Shown piece after piece: positions 13,796 through 27,200 of a DNA stretch of 64,000 nucleotides. The notes beneath the pieces are model-generated. The model made no database searches and was not told where the DNA came from. It was given only the letters and a program-made list of their open reading frames with translations. The stretch lies in assembly GCF_028769735.1 (NCBI RefSeq), contig NC_088172.1, forward strand, positions 65,751,075 to 65,815,074, in the 5' to 3' direction. Origin of the DNA: Zonotrichia leucophrys gambelii (lineage: Eukaryota > Chordata > Aves > Passeriformes > Passerellidae). A program made the translations under genes and the position numbers. Numbering within the stretch: position 1 is the first letter of the stretch; every line of letters begins with the position of its first letter.

Positions 13796-14110
13796 AGCAG
13801 GATCCCAGTACCCACAAAGAAGTCGTCAACAAGACATAGCAACCAGTGCATGGTGGAAGGATGCGAAATAACAGACATAAGCTGAAAGAAGAGATTCAGA
13901 TATTGGATTCAAGGAAAAGAAACCTCTTATACCATGGCAACATTTCTCAAGAAGAAGAGGAGCCTACTCAGAGAGATCACTCTGTCTCCATCCTTGGATA
14001 TTTTCAAGGGATGACTGATAGCTGTCAAGCTCTGAAACAATTGTGTCTAACTTGAGAGCAGACCATGCTTTGAGAAGGAGTTTGCACTGCAGAACAACTG
14101 AGTTCTTTTC
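13796..14110 (+). mobile_element. Old CR1 LINE 3' fragment
   Basis: The stretch follows the CR1 3' region in order. It begins with a 'caaccagtgcatggtggaagg'-like segment. A diverged tract follows that corresponds to the last ORF2 codons (HKLKEEIQILD in place of the usual HKLK...RF.LDI motif). Next comes 'tccatccttggatattttcaagg', matching the CR1 'tccatccctggaggtgttcaagg' block. It ends in a 'gagcagaccatgctttgag'-type tail. Internal stops and many substitutions show that it is ancient and dead. The 5' end is truncated, as is usual for CR1, and the boundaries are approximate. Confidence 0.6.
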
Positions 14111-16745
14111 CATCACAAATCCAGCCTATGATCATGCAAGGACTGGCCTCAAGAGGAGCTAGGGGTCACCTGGCCAGTCCATCCTATGAAAGAGTGGGTA
14201 AAAGACAAGTTGTAAATATAAAAATAGATTCTTTTCTTATGACCCACAAACATAGTGCACATGGAAAACAGTGGCTACCAGGTAGAGTATAAATCTGTTG
14301 TAGCACAGAATACAGTGAAGTTAAAACCAGAGAAAATAGTGCCTTCTGGCACTTTCCTGTTAGACTCCCCAGGTGTCCAGATGCTTCCCTCTTCTTTCAG
14401 CTCCTCTCACCCTGCCACCACCTCTTTTCCTTCAGCTACAGTCCTTTCCATCACCCCCTGACCAAAGCAGATTCCTTTCAAGGAAAGAATTCCACTTTTG
14501 AATTCTGTTACTTTCCTCTTATTTCAAGTAATTGTAGTATTGTCTTTTCTTCCAACAGTGTTCTCCCTTAGGGGAATTCTTCAAGCCTTAATTCTCATAC
14601 CACCCTTTTTCAAATAGCTTAAGATTTAATGCAAAAAACCTGTTTGTCAGCTTATGTTTCCAGCTACAGTTATTTCTAGCCAGGGTGTTTAGGAAGTCTT
14701 ATGCTTCCCTTCGCAGGTTGTAAAGTTGTGGGTTTGGCCTCCATGAAATATCCTTAGTGTAATTTCTGCTTTGCCTAGAGCTACCCTCAATCAATCCCCC
14801 ATGCATTTATGCTGGAAAACACAGAGCTGCTTCACACCTCTGAACATCTATAGTTCCCTGAAGTCATAGGTCTGAGGATCATCATCCTGAACTATTTAAT
14901 AAGTTTGGGTTTGGGGCTTCCATTTATCAATCCTTTTTTTATTAGACCCTTCTTTTTTCCTGGCTATTTCTCCAGCCTAACTTTGTAGGAGTTGCCTGTA
15001 TGGCATATGCCTTCACGGTGTGCAAGAAAGGGGTGCCTCTGCCTAATTTTTACACTGTAATAAAAACTAGTCAAAATACTGGATGAAAATGGTTTTGGTA
15101 TGTATTCCTTGAACAAAATAGCAATTCCAGAAGCCTTGCACCATCTATATCCAGTTTCCAAGTTCCTCACTTTAAAATTTCTGTCAAACATCCATGCAGT
15201 TTTGTCTGCTTTCTGCTGCTGTTAACTGGACATCAAACTAGTGTTCAAATATGCCCATGAAATTTTGAGTTAGTTTTCATGGGCCATGCTTGTCAGTGAA
15301 CACAATGAAATGAGAGAAGCAGTTCCCATCAGGTACCAAATCATAATTTGAACCTCAACACAAGCCTAGAGCTCGAGATGGCACAAATGAAATTACTACT
15401 AAGACAATTTTGTCTCAGCTTCTGAATTCTGACTGTATTCAGACAATACTGAAGTAATGAGTTCTAAAATAATCTCTCATAAACCATCAGTAAGCCTGAG
15501 ATTTTCTTGAATTCCATTCTTCACATACACTGAAAGCCTGAAGGATTTTCAATATTTTAGAGCTTTTTATTTTTTTCACTTTATGCTGAAATTTTCCTTC
15601 ATGTCTCACATTTCCTGGCTGTTAGAGCTGTGGTAAGATTGCATTTTTTCAGGATTGCCCACTTGCAGAGGGAGCAAACCGCTATGTGTGCTTCTGCACA
15701 GCAATGGACTGCTGCTCAGCTGGTGTATGTGCAGGCTGCCAGGGAGCCAAGGTGACTGCTGCTGCTTCCAGCCAGCACCAGTGGGCAGAGATGTCCTCTC
15801 TGAAGCAGGCATTGATTGCCAGCACCACCTCCTAGTCCCCTGATGTCAAGCAGACCTAGTGCAGACTCCAGCTCTCTCCACACCATCGCTGTCCTTCCAC
15901 TCCTGCTGATCAGCACACCTACCCCAAACAGACTCCATCATCTACCTCTGGACAGAACTGCAGCCTTGCTGCTGTGCCTTGCCTTTACAGTCACACTGGT
16001 AAACAATTTTTTTTCTAAGTAAGGAAGAGTCTGAATAGTCATATTTCTTGTTTTCTGATACAACAGAGACAATGCCACTTCTTGGAATGGTTCCTAAATT
16101 CAAAATATCTTTATGATTCCTCATATTTATGAGTTTAGAGATGCTGATGCACTAGAGGGAAATACCTGCTCAATTATATTTTTCAGCGGACAAATAATGC
16201 CTTCCACCTTCATCTGACCCCAATAACTTTCCATTAATATATTTTTGCTTGCAAACACCCCAAAATGTCTGAGCTAATGAGGAGGCAGAATAGAAACACT
16301 ATTTGGCACCTGTAAAATGATCAGTCAGTAGCACAGGTATGTGTATCACTGTGAAGGTACTTCTGAGTTGGAGTACAGTACAACCTTGAGCATACTGTAG
16401 AAATGGAAAAAAAGAAAAATCAATTTTGTGTATTTCCTGTAGAAGGAATCCCCTGTTATTTTATATAGTAAAATGGATATCTTTTGCCTGAACACAACAC
16501 ACTCAGATAAACACATAAAAGAACTCTCACCTAAATTTGCTCTGAATGTTGCAGGAAAAAGCAGCTGGACAAAATGTGAGAAACTGGACAAAGCAGGCAA
16601 TCTGATGCCTACTGAAAAAATGATCAAACTGTACCTGATTCAACAACATTTCCTTGAATCAAAGGTATCCTGGACTGCATCCACAAGGGTGCTATCAGAG
16701 AGTTGAGTATTCTCTGAGTAGGTGAGGCCACATGTGTAGTTTTGG
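14111..16745. other. Unique noncoding DNA with a moderately GC-rich patch
   Basis: No gene is recognised. About 15650-15990 is richer in GC, and all frames there are open for only 60-68 codons on both strands. Nothing resembles a domain or a CR1 element. The rest is AT-rich. Confidence 0.5.
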
Positions 16746-17190
16746 GTTTTTCAGTACAAAACAGACATGGACATACTGGAGAAAGTCCATCAAAGGACCA
16801 CCAAACTGGTGAAGTGGCTGCAGCACCTGCTGGGATATCTGGGAGTTTAGAGAAGATAGCTCAATGACAACTCATCAATGAATTAAATATCCTACTGGAG
16901 GGTAAAGATGGAGCCAGGTTCTTTCAGAAAAGAACAGTGACAATGAATACAAACTGAATCATAGAAGGATTCTTTTCTACCTCAGAAAACACTTTTGCAC
17001 TGTGACGATGACAGCATTGGAACAGGCTACCCAAAGAGGTTGTGGAGTTTTTATCCTTGAAGGTATTTAAAAATCACCTGGTCCTGGTCCTGGGCAACCA
17101 GCTCTAGATGACCCTGGTTGAGCAGAAAAGCTGGGTCAGATAACCTCTACAGACCCCTTCCAACTTCAACCATTCTGTGATTCTGTAATT
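16746..17190 (+). mobile_element. CR1 LINE 3' end, 5'-truncated
   Basis: The element begins inside the ORF2 C-terminal region: translation of about 16758-16850 gives YKTDMDILEKVHQRTTKLVK, close to the conserved CR1 YKRDMDILERVQRRATK motif. It continues through the 'cattggaacaggctacccaaagaggttgtggagt' and 'tgggcaaccagctctagatgaccctg' blocks and ends in the characteristic 'ccattctgtgattctgta' 3' repeat near 17170-17188. Stops and indels interrupt the frame. CR1 copies insert by target-primed reverse transcription and are usually 5'-truncated, as here. Confidence 0.9.
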
Positions 17191-20100
17191 GCTGTCTACA
17201 ATTAGAGCAAGTTACAGTAAATTAATATAATACTCAGAAAGAGGTTTGGCTAAGACATAACTTTAAGGTTGGTTGCTTCATCAACATGAAATATTTTTGA
17301 TTTACCTACTGTATAGAGGGCGATCAAAACAGAAATTTCCCCTTGCAAGGGATAGATCAGCCTTTTACTTTCTTTGTTCAATGTTCATTTTATTCTGTAC
17401 TGTGCCATCAAAACCAGGTAAGTGCATTTTGCATCTGTTGGTGGAAGTTGACTTCAACAAAAATGAAAATCCAATAGATTTATCAAAGGAAAAGAGCATT
17501 GTTATTTTTCTGAAATCTGCTCAAATCTTTCCTTCTGTCCATAAGTAACCATAAATCTACCTGGTGTATTGACAGCCAAATGTTTTCTGACCTATGCCAA
17601 ACATAGTCAAATAAATTTTAACTCCTTTGATGCACTGCTTTACCAAAACTGAAGCCAGATGTTCAACAGGTGACCTGACAGAATACCATTACTTCCCAAT
17701 TACCATAAATAAAAGGAAAGCTATCACAAAGAGTGTGTGAAGATATATCATTCTAACATTCCTGAAGATTTAACCCTTCCTGACCATTCACAAATTGAAC
17801 ATCTGAAAGATGTTCCTGGACTTAGTAATTAGACACAAGGATCTTGACACTATCACTTCTCACTTTTCTCCATACTTAGATACTTTGAAATTAGGTGTTT
17901 GGGGGGATCTCAGTCATTTCAGAAGCTACAGCTGTCATATGCAGACAGGCAGACCTGCAGCAGCACTTCAGAGCCATGCAGAAAGTACAATTCTGCCTCT
18001 TATTAGGCTAAGTAAGAAGATAAATATGTAGACTAGTATGCCCCTTGGTACATTAACAATAATCCTGTAGTCTTCTCTAGTACAGCTATTTTCCAATTAT
18101 TTAGTTTCCAGTGAGTTAGTGAATATAACTAAAGCTCTAGGGGCTTGCATTTTGTGTTCCTTTCTGCAACACAAGGGAGGATCTAGAAGTATTTTTCAAA
18201 ATGCTAATTTTAGCTTCATGCATGGGTACATCTATGGAATTGCACTGTGCTTGTGACATAGAGAATGCTGTTAGTATAGGTGATCTTAGCAGTGGTGGGA
18301 TCATGCATAAAAATTAGTATAACACCATTAGAAATGCTTATGTATATTGTGAAAACAACTCTTACTCTGGGATGATGACCAAAAGAAATATTTTTCAGAT
18401 AATACTAACTTCTTGGAATCATTCTGTCTTGGGCTTTTAACTAGACCCAATGAATTCAAAATATTGATGGAACATCAGATCTTAAAAGTGGTTTAGAGTG
18501 GTTATACTGAAACAAAGAGATGCAAATACAAACTCTTTGAAGATGAGTTTATATAAGTATTCACAGAGTGAAGACATGGGTAATGACACTATGCCATTTT
18601 TATCACTCTGGCAATTCAGTTTAAGCAGTAAAGAAGCAGGTTAAGAAAATTACCAACTAGTATGTGTGGTTAGTGTTTGAGATCCAGATGGTGTAGCACC
18701 AGCTGGTGAAAAGTCACCTGTTAATTCGGCTGATGGCAGCTGGAATACTATTGCAATGGATTTTTCATTTTAGATTCCCAAGGGAAACAGGTTCATAATA
18801 GCCACTTCAGGTACATGAACCCAACAGCTCCACCAAGGAAAAGAAAACATTTCTTCCTTACTCTGAAGCACCAAAATTCACAAGGCCAAGGAAGTGCCCT
18901 CCACATCTATACTTATCCGAAGCAAGGCCTCTGATTAGCTGGTGGTACTGGGGAGAAAGGAGTGATGTCATCATTACCTCTTGTGACCAGGAATGATTTG
19001 TCCACCCTTTCATCTTTGATATTAATAATAAGAGCACTGTAGGGAAGGGAATGGAATGGAGGTACTCAGAATCACATTGTCCTCAGTTTTCCTTATCATT
19101 TTCAGCAAATACCCATTTACTGTGCTTTCTTCTGGTGTTTCTTTTTCTGAAGCACTTTCTGTCTCTGCAATCTTTTGAATACATGAGTGACTAAAAGAAA
19201 TGCATTGGCCAATAGTGTCCAAAGACCTAGAGGTTAGGCACAGCTTCAGTGACTTCAGCCTTGTATTTCACTCTGGCTATCCCCTATTGATGCTGACCTT
19301 GGCCTCTGGACAGATCTGTACTTTCATGAATCAACATACTAATTTCCCACACTTTTTAGTTAGCCTTTAATCAGCAGCTAGGAATAAATGGGGTTTCAGC
19401 AAGATGATACAATAAAGCTACACCATGGAAAAAGTCTGACCCTCATCATTGTCCTTCTGAATTGTAATGTGAGAAGACACAAATTGACATTCTCCTCTAC
19501 ACCCCACAAGCGCACAGGTGTGAGCATGAACACAGACACATCTGTCTATGAAAAAAGTACTTCTACTACTCTGAAATCCCAATATCCACTCCCCTCATAA
19601 TCCATGAAAAAGCCATTTGAAGCCTATAATTTAGCCACGTGGAAAGGATTCTGCCTGTCTCCACCTCCATTAAGAGTCATTATGGACAAAAGAAAACTCA
19701 CAGCCAGAAATGCTCTGTGACTAGGTTTTCTGGGTTTAATTCATGAAATAGTATATTCCTGTATGGCTTGTTAGCATTGAAGCAGCAATAGTCCAGGATT
19801 ACTTGCACCTGTCTGGATTTAAAACAAAACAAATAGAGCAGCAACAACAACCACCTTCCTTTTCAACCTAGATGTTTCACAGACCTCTGTAGCTTCATAG
19901 TCACCAGAGGGGGACAAAGACTAATAATGCTGAGAACTTGATTATACTTTAATTTGCCTCAGTCTACAAACTCTTCAATTCCCTGTCTTCTCAGATGCTG
20001 GCTCACATTTGTACTCAAGGCAGTCTATTCTTCTTTTCTTTTATGGTTTAGTATAGCCTTCTTTTAACTGCTGTAACTTATAAAGATGTATACTAGATTT

Positions 20101-22465
20101 CAGAATTGCTAAACCAAACAAAATTAAACATTCATGAAAGGATCAGATATTGAGGTTTCCTCATGTTCCTCCTACTAACAGCACACAACATTCCTTTTGA
20201 TTTTGTTTTTCTAGATGGAAATATTGCTATCCAAGTGGTCTTTCAACTCACACATGGCTTCCTGCTATAGCCACTGACATTTCATGAAAAACTCAGATGT
20301 TGCCAGAGAAAGATTTCCCTAAGCTTTACTGAACTTTCCTGGTACTGTTTTTCTTTGCCTGACCTTTGTTTTACAGTACTGAATTATTAAATTGGCCTTT
20401 TTTCCTTATTCAGCATTTCTATGCAGAAGATATTATGTCTGAAACACATTGAGCAATTGAAGCCATCGGACTGTACACTATGGTTGTGAAGAAAAAAGTA
20501 TATGATAATCCATTGGTATCTTCTTGTGGAGTTAAAGGAAGGAAAAATTATTATTGGAAAACTCTATTGATCCCAAAAGTCAAAACAAAACCATTCCTCT
20601 GATTGTGCAGAAAGATATGAAGGGTATATATTAATTTATATATCACAATTTTACAGACCCTGTGAATATAGACTTGATGGAAACAGAACTGCACCCTTCA
20701 GGAGTGTGCTGTTTCTACTTCTTTTTTTACTTTTTCTTTTATTTTCCCCCTCCTATCTCCCTCTTCAATGCATTTGGTTCAGCTTCCCTCTGGTCATCAT
20801 GCCCTGTTCTTTGAAGTAATGAAATATATAGATGGGATGCATATGTATGATCTTCTAGAAGATACCAGAGGTGGCCATGTCCAACCAAGTTTTACTTTCT
20901 TTCATAAGTAGAAAAGGATGAAAGCAACAACCAGTAATTTCTCCTAGGAAAGGTTTTATCTGATAAAATAAAAACCTTGCTCACACACTTCTTTCTCTAG
21001 ATGAAAGTTTGTGATTATCTTTTTTTTTTTGGAAACATTCTCTCACATGAGGGTAAATCTGCCATGTGTACTTTTTCTCTCAGAGTGCACTTACCAGAAG
21101 GAAGAACAGTATCATAATCATGCCACATGATATCTTCAGACATGCATCTCCCCTGCTGCATAGTCTGGTATTTAGTATAGAGCATCATGAATCATTTGCT
21201 ATCTCTTTTATTTGCATGTCATTACCTAAGATACATGCATTAAATTCTCAGTACTTTTCGGACTCTCAAAGATGCAATTTCATGCCTGACAACTCCATAA
21301 AATATATTAGATATTTTCATTTCTTTTAAATTTAAACCAGAAACCTGGCTTCAGTGGATGTTTCAATTGGTTTTTTAAATCTCTCCAAGCTTGTGACATT
21401 TGTAACTGCTCAGATGTTAACCCAAACCATTCACCCATTCACCTTGGTAACAGCATACTTTTGGTTTTTATGTACTGGGCTGCACATCAAAGACATGTTT
21501 TTATTGCAGAGATTTTATTAGCCAAGTCTGGATTTGTAACAGACCCTATTCAGCAACAGCTGAATTGTATAGACAGCTCTTCATTGGGATAAAAACAGGT
21601 GAACTGTGATCAACCAAGTCCCAAATTGAAATCTTCTCTCCATCCTTGCTCCATCCTTCAGCTCTGTACTCAGATTTTGGCTGGGATGGGACATTTTATG
21701 GAAATAAATGCTATATTTGCTATGCTTCTTACCATAGGAAGCCTCAGTCTTCCTACAGGAAGATCAACACACACACACAACCTCTCCAATGGAGACTCTC
21801 ATAATCTATAGCTATCTTATCCAAAAAGAAACTAGGTAATGATGGATGCATTGAACAATTTATTCTTTTTTATGAAGGAAACAGATGTCTTTAACAATCT
21901 GCATACATTGCCTTCCCTACTCTGTTTCTACTGAGCTTCTGGAGGTTCATATGTGTAGCACTGGCTTGCCCTGCACTTACTCAAACGATTACCTCCTCCT
22001 TCATTCCCTACAGAAAGAAACATCTGGCAAAATAATGGCTTCTCCCTCAGTTCAGTCAAACCCTCTTTCCCCTCAAGCCCACACTCCCAAGGTCTCTACA
22101 CACACATTTAAACATCCATGTGACTGCATGAGTAGGGCTGAATATATTGCCTAAGCTGTGGAGCCACTACCACAACTATGTGGTTTAATGCAATCAGGAG
22201 GTCTTGATGACCAGGAAGATGTGAAGCAGGTACTCAGAAAATCTGTTGACAAAAGATGCTTGAACTATAGATTCAGAAACTTAAGCAGTGTCTACCATCA
22301 TTTTAATTTGTTGGGCTTCATATAAGAATCCACTTCTGTCAAACAAGTCAGGATACCAGCTGTTTCAGTAGATGTTATCAACCAGATTTTATGGTGAATG
22401 TTATTTCCCTATTACTTCCAAGAGAAGTAAATGGAAGAGGATGCTGAATGACAGTTTAATAGCAA
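17191..22465. other. Unique AT-rich noncoding DNA
   Basis: I see no gene, RNA gene or clear interspersed repeat. Small items are a 14-bp perfect palindrome at 20850-20863 and a short CA run near 21767-21780. Open frames are 91 codons or fewer and have no family resemblance. Confidence 0.55.
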
Positions 22466-22525
22466 TGATATCTTATATTTATATAGTGCCTACCATCCCA
22501 GAGCAATTTACAAATAATATCCATA
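22466..22525 (-). repeat. Possible ancient retroposon 3' tail
   Basis: Read on the minus strand, the stretch resembles the widespread vertebrate retroposon tail of the type 'aaagtgctttgggatgaaaggcgctatataaat': a conserved GGGATG, then GGCACTATATAAATA. This kind of tail is found on old amniote LINE/SINE families. The match is short and diverged, and I cannot name the family or its 5' limit, which would lie to the right. Confidence 0.3.
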
Positions 22526-24169
22526 AAAGAGTTACTCTGCCCATCCTTGAAATGCCTCCATGTCTCTGCTGGAGGTTGAGATCCAAGCATAAAGTTGACA
22601 AAGAGCAGATCAGCAGGGGAAAGGGAATTTTGGCTGAAGATTCACAGACTTGGGAAACAACATCTCTTATGGAAAAAAAATAGCCCACAAGAAACCAACG
22701 CTGTGGAAAGATTGAACTCCCCATAGAACAGAAGATTCTGGTCTTGTAAAAAATGGTTTGATCACATAGAAAGCTTCTCGCAAGTTAATTTTCTGCTGCT
22801 GAAAGATAAAATACCAAATTCTGCTAGGCTGTGAAAATGTGTTGCCATGGAATGTCCATAAGTCAAACACAAGCCATGCCTTCCAGCATAAAGTCCAAAT
22901 GAACATGTACTTCCAAAGGCTGGTCATTGATGTTCATGAGTCTGGGTTTACTCACAGGTACTGTCAGTGCAGTACACACAGTTCTGTACCACACTCTCTT
23001 CCACTGTGACAGCTGCCAGCAGGCTGCAGGGCCTGATCTGAAGTCTGTGATGGAAGCTCTCAAAGAAATACCTCCTCCAGCATTTGTGTCTATGGTTTGA
23101 AAGGAAAAACAAGAGCCATACTCCACCACTATGAGATGAGAGCTGTACTTCATAATTGTTTTTGTGTCCCAAGTTGGCTCTGGGTTGTCTGCAGCACAGA
23201 AGTGATTTGCCAAAGTGCTGGGGGAATACTTTTTGTCACCTTCATGTTTCCTACTGGCAAACTGAATGCAAACAAGTATACATGCTTGGTCCTTTCAAAG
23301 TTATGGGAAGTACAGTTGTATAGTTTGGACATCCTATTCCTTAAGAGTCAGGCAAATCATTTGGAAGTTGTGATCTATACCTCCCTTCTGTGATGTCCCA
23401 TTCTTAAGAGAAGGGGAGCACTCAAGATTCGTAGATACTTGTGGTCAAAAGAAACAACAGAAGTCAGAGGATCCGCAATAGCTGCAAAAAGGCCAGAGGG
23501 ATTAAACACTTGGCATGGAAATTGGTATGTTAGTTCCTGACCTTCTAGTACAAGCATGCACAGTTGGGTTTAGATAAAAGAGTAGAATGAAAGGAAGAGA
23601 GAAAAAGAGAAGTGAATTAAAACGGGGGGGAGAGAGAAGGAAAACAAGAAAGAGAGAAAGAGAGATCACTAGCTCTGAATCCAGTGTCATTCCAGTTGGG
23701 GGTGCCTGCATGCCTGGGCTTCATGGGCCTGCCTTTCTATAGACATTGTTTTCTATAGTTACATTTTCCCCACCCTAGAATTAAGTTTCTTGCTTCCTGT
23801 CCAAATTAGCTTTGTGCAGTCCGTTCTTCTGGATCTTTCTGGAAATGAGTCAGGGGTCTTTGGTGGTCTTGATTTCTGTTCCTACTGTCCATGTCTGCTT
23901 CTCAATCTTATTCCTGTACCTTACAACACTGAACTGTGTCATGCTCCAGGACATTTTTCCCAGAGACATCCTGCCCTACCCTCATATTGCCCCCTTCTCC
24001 AGCCCTTCTCCATCCTGCTCTTTCTCACAGTGTGTTATTACCAACAATCTTTGGCTGCTATTCCCAACAATCCTTGGTTGGCTCCACAGCTATCTGGCTA
24101 TCGGCATTTGAGACATACACATTAGCCCCTTATCATCTGGGTCTCTACACCTTCTCAGTTTCTCACTCC
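22526..24169. other. Noncoding stretch with purine-rich and pyrimidine-rich tracts
   Basis: About 22860-23390 is moderately GC-balanced with overlapping open frames on both strands (116 codons or fewer), none recognisable. Positions 23588-23666 are nearly pure purine. About 23760-24125 is C/T-biased. No gene is supported. Confidence 0.5.
23588..23666 (+). repeat. Purine-rich low-complexity tract (AGAGA/GAAA)
   Basis: About 80 bases consist almost entirely of A and G on the plus strand, built from degenerate AGAG, GAAAG and GGAA words with a run of seven G's inside. It is a decayed microsatellite-like tract with no coding meaning. Confidence 0.75.
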
Positions 24170-24247
24170 TCAGATGAGTGTTTTAACCTTTCAGATAGTA
24201 TCACTGTTTTATGTGATGCTATCTGAAAGGTTAAAACACTCATCTGA
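24170..24247. repeat. Long near-perfect hairpin, 29-bp + 5-bp stem
   Basis: Bases 24170-24198 are the exact reverse complement of 24219-24247. Inside them, one mismatch (24199/24218) is followed by five more pairs (24200-24204 with 24213-24217) and an 8-base loop. The total of 78 bases is the size of a microRNA precursor. A virtually unbroken 34-bp stem is more typical of a recent template-switch (snap-back) duplication than of a conserved microRNA, which usually has bulges. No TSD or terminal motif of a DNA transposon is evident. Confidence 0.85.
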
Positions 24248-27200
24248 AGATGAAGCAGAGTACACAACCATCTGAAGTGCATTATAGTTTAATGAAAAAT
24301 TGCAACAGTAAGTGTAACACAAGTAACAAGTGTCCAAATTCAAAATATTAAACTACAAAAGAACTTTTTTTTTTTTTTTTAAATCTGACTCTTCTTCCTC
24401 CTTCATCCATTGGTAGTTTCCCCAATGTAAAATATTTCCCACTAGCCATCAGTCTCTGGGAAAGCATTTAAGAAAGAGAGGTGATAAGGGAAGGATGATT
24501 TGAGAATAAAATGTTTGCAGCTGAGAGTGAAAATTAGCTGGTTTAGTGCTTCAGTATGTAAACTAGCTTGGGCTTTGAAGCAAATTCATTAGAACAGGTT
24601 GACACAGTCCAAATGACAAGTGGGGGAACTCCTCATGGTGACATTTCTCATGGCTAGAACAGAGGAGCAGGTTAACTTGTTACTGAAGGATTAAGTGTTC
24701 ATCAGTTACGTGTTGACATGTCTGAAAAATATTTGGCCCCTTTGTCTATGATTCACTAATTCTGCCAGCCCTTTTTAACCCTAAAATGCCTTAAACTTCT
24801 GTCCTCTCCCAGCTTTGAGAAATACTTTGACACCAAATTTTATTACAGAATTTACTGTAGGGCTTTAGAACACCAGCCTACAAAGTAAACTTTCAGTCTG
24901 TAAAGTAATTAATTTTCATCTCTTATTTTCAAATATACTTGGAGAGATTGTTTCTGAAAAAGACATGCCTGTCATTATGAACTAATGCAGTCAGTGGGGA
25001 ATTCAGCCATTTGTATGTTGAGTTCTTATATTAAAACAAAAAATGAAGAATAAATAATTCTTTGTCATCCAAACTGATATTAAAATTTGGTGATTAGAGA
25101 TTTTTTGCATGGGGTTTGTTGTAGACTTCTTTTTAGTGGTGAAATATATGATAAAACGTAAAAAATATTAATCAAATTATGAACTTTGCAAAAAGTTAAC
25201 TCCAAAAAACATTACAAGACATACAGGACTTGTGAAAACCACTAGTTCTTGCTTATGAGGAGCTGCAACCTTCACAAATCTGTGTGCTGAAATGGAGCAT
25301 GGAAGACATCAGACCAGAATTCACACTCTTTAAGGAATTTCTCCATTACAAAAACTTTTTGATCAGGCATCTACAGGCCCTTTCCCCTACATCTTGAAAT
25401 TTTTTTCTTGCATTTTGCAGTTTTTAGAAACCTCTGTTATGTGGCCAGTGTTGAGATAGACTACAAATCTGACCAGCAGGGTTGCCAGTCACCCTGCTCA
25501 CTTTTTATCTAGTTTTGATTGACACTCTTGCAGAAGGTCTCCACTCTGCGTATCATTGGCATAAAAATTGAAGTAGCAGAGCAAGACAGATAGCTGAGAT
25601 ACAACTTGCTGCTGCTTTAGGACTGTGAGAAAGGTTTCTTGGCAAGCTCACTGTTGCTGGGTATTGGATGCTGCAAACAGGGTGTAAGTTCTTTTGCTTT
25701 GGGGATGTTGCTTCTCTGGAAAGAGATTTTCTGATTTAATGTTGTAGAGAAAAGGCCAGAGGGATTATGTGTTGAAGAAGATCTTTTCTGAGTTATGCAA
25801 ACACACAGGGCTGCTGTTATCTAACAGGGTGGTCACTTCAGTAGAGATAACAAACTTTATCTGAACTCAAGCACACTTCCTGATAAAGTGGGTTGTACAG
25901 CTGCTAGGTGATATTTACAATAGATGGATTTAATAAGGAAAAGGAAAGACTTTTTTTTTTGTTATTACTACTTGGGCTGGAAAGCTAAGAATGACTTCAA
26001 GCCAAAAGACTCCCAGCTTCTCAGTATATTTAACTCAAACCATGAATGTCCACTAATACTTCCCTCTGATATTATCTCCAGATTCCCAGTATAATAGTTC
26101 ATCAATTCAATTAAAATACAGGCACATTCTGTTTTCAATCTTTAACTTGCTAGAACACTGACCAGCTTGTTTGGTTATTTTAAGGACAAAAATCAAATTA
26201 TTTTCACATTTTTCTATGCTCATTACACTCTGTAAGCCTCTTTTCTAAGGATTCTGAGATATATTTGTCTCAAAATATTCTCTCCCAGTATTCCAACATG
26301 AAGAACACCTGCTCTTGATATACCTACCCTTAGTGAAGGCTCCGTTCCTTTTTTTTGACAGGAAGAGGTATCATAAAATATGCCTCTATGAATTTAATTT
26401 TAAGACTCATATTTAGAGCTGTGTGCATTCCCAAACCTACTTTTTCAATCTGTACAACAGAAATTACATCTTCCACATGATGAAATGTAAGCAAAATCAG
26501 TGAGTTATCTATTGCTTCTGGGCAATTTCCATCTATTAAACAACATTGAATTGATCAATGAAAGATAAGAGTCCCTTATTGTTTGCTACAGACTTCCAGT
26601 AAATGTCTGGATAAGAAATAAAATATTTATGTTTATTTTAAATCTTCATCAGTGGTAAGATGACCTCTAATAGTCTTGAATAGTGTAGATATGAAAAAAG
26701 TACTGGAAAACTACTTCAGAAACAATTGAGGATATGGAGCTATGATTGTAGGAAGAAAAATACCAAAACACTCCTGAGGCTGTGGAGGTGTTTATTTTCC
26801 CTCACTAAATATATGATCAGGCTTTCCAAATATTTGCATCTGGAAGCTGAGAGTGAAATAAGATCAAACAATTAGGTTAAATGGGTAAAGAGGACCCCTC
26901 AGTGTTAGTAGGAATTCATCTGGCTGAGAGGTAGTTCCAAAGACATTAAAACCTGGTTTTTATGTTTATTGTTCTTCAGTGCCCAGTGCCCAGTGTTTTT
27001 GTTTATCTATTTTCATTAAGTTAAATTCCTCATTGTTTGTGTTATGGTACCTCTACCTACTGTGCCTTTTTGGTACTTCTGCTTTAGGCAGCTGGGACTT
27101 GCTGCTATCAGAAACCATTCTGGTTTTGCTATGAATTTGAAGGCACTGGTAAAACTTGGGCTTCCTCTCTTCCTCCTACCTGCCATCTTAAAGGAATAAA

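Noticed and set aside
22863..23213. 116-codon minus-strand frame as an exon
   Set aside because: Overlapping frames of similar length exist on both strands, there is no recognisable domain, and it may be the body of an ancient retroposon.
24170..24247. Calling the hairpin a microRNA gene
   Set aside because: The near-unbroken stem, lack of a known seed and lack of expression data do not support more than a hairpin repeat.
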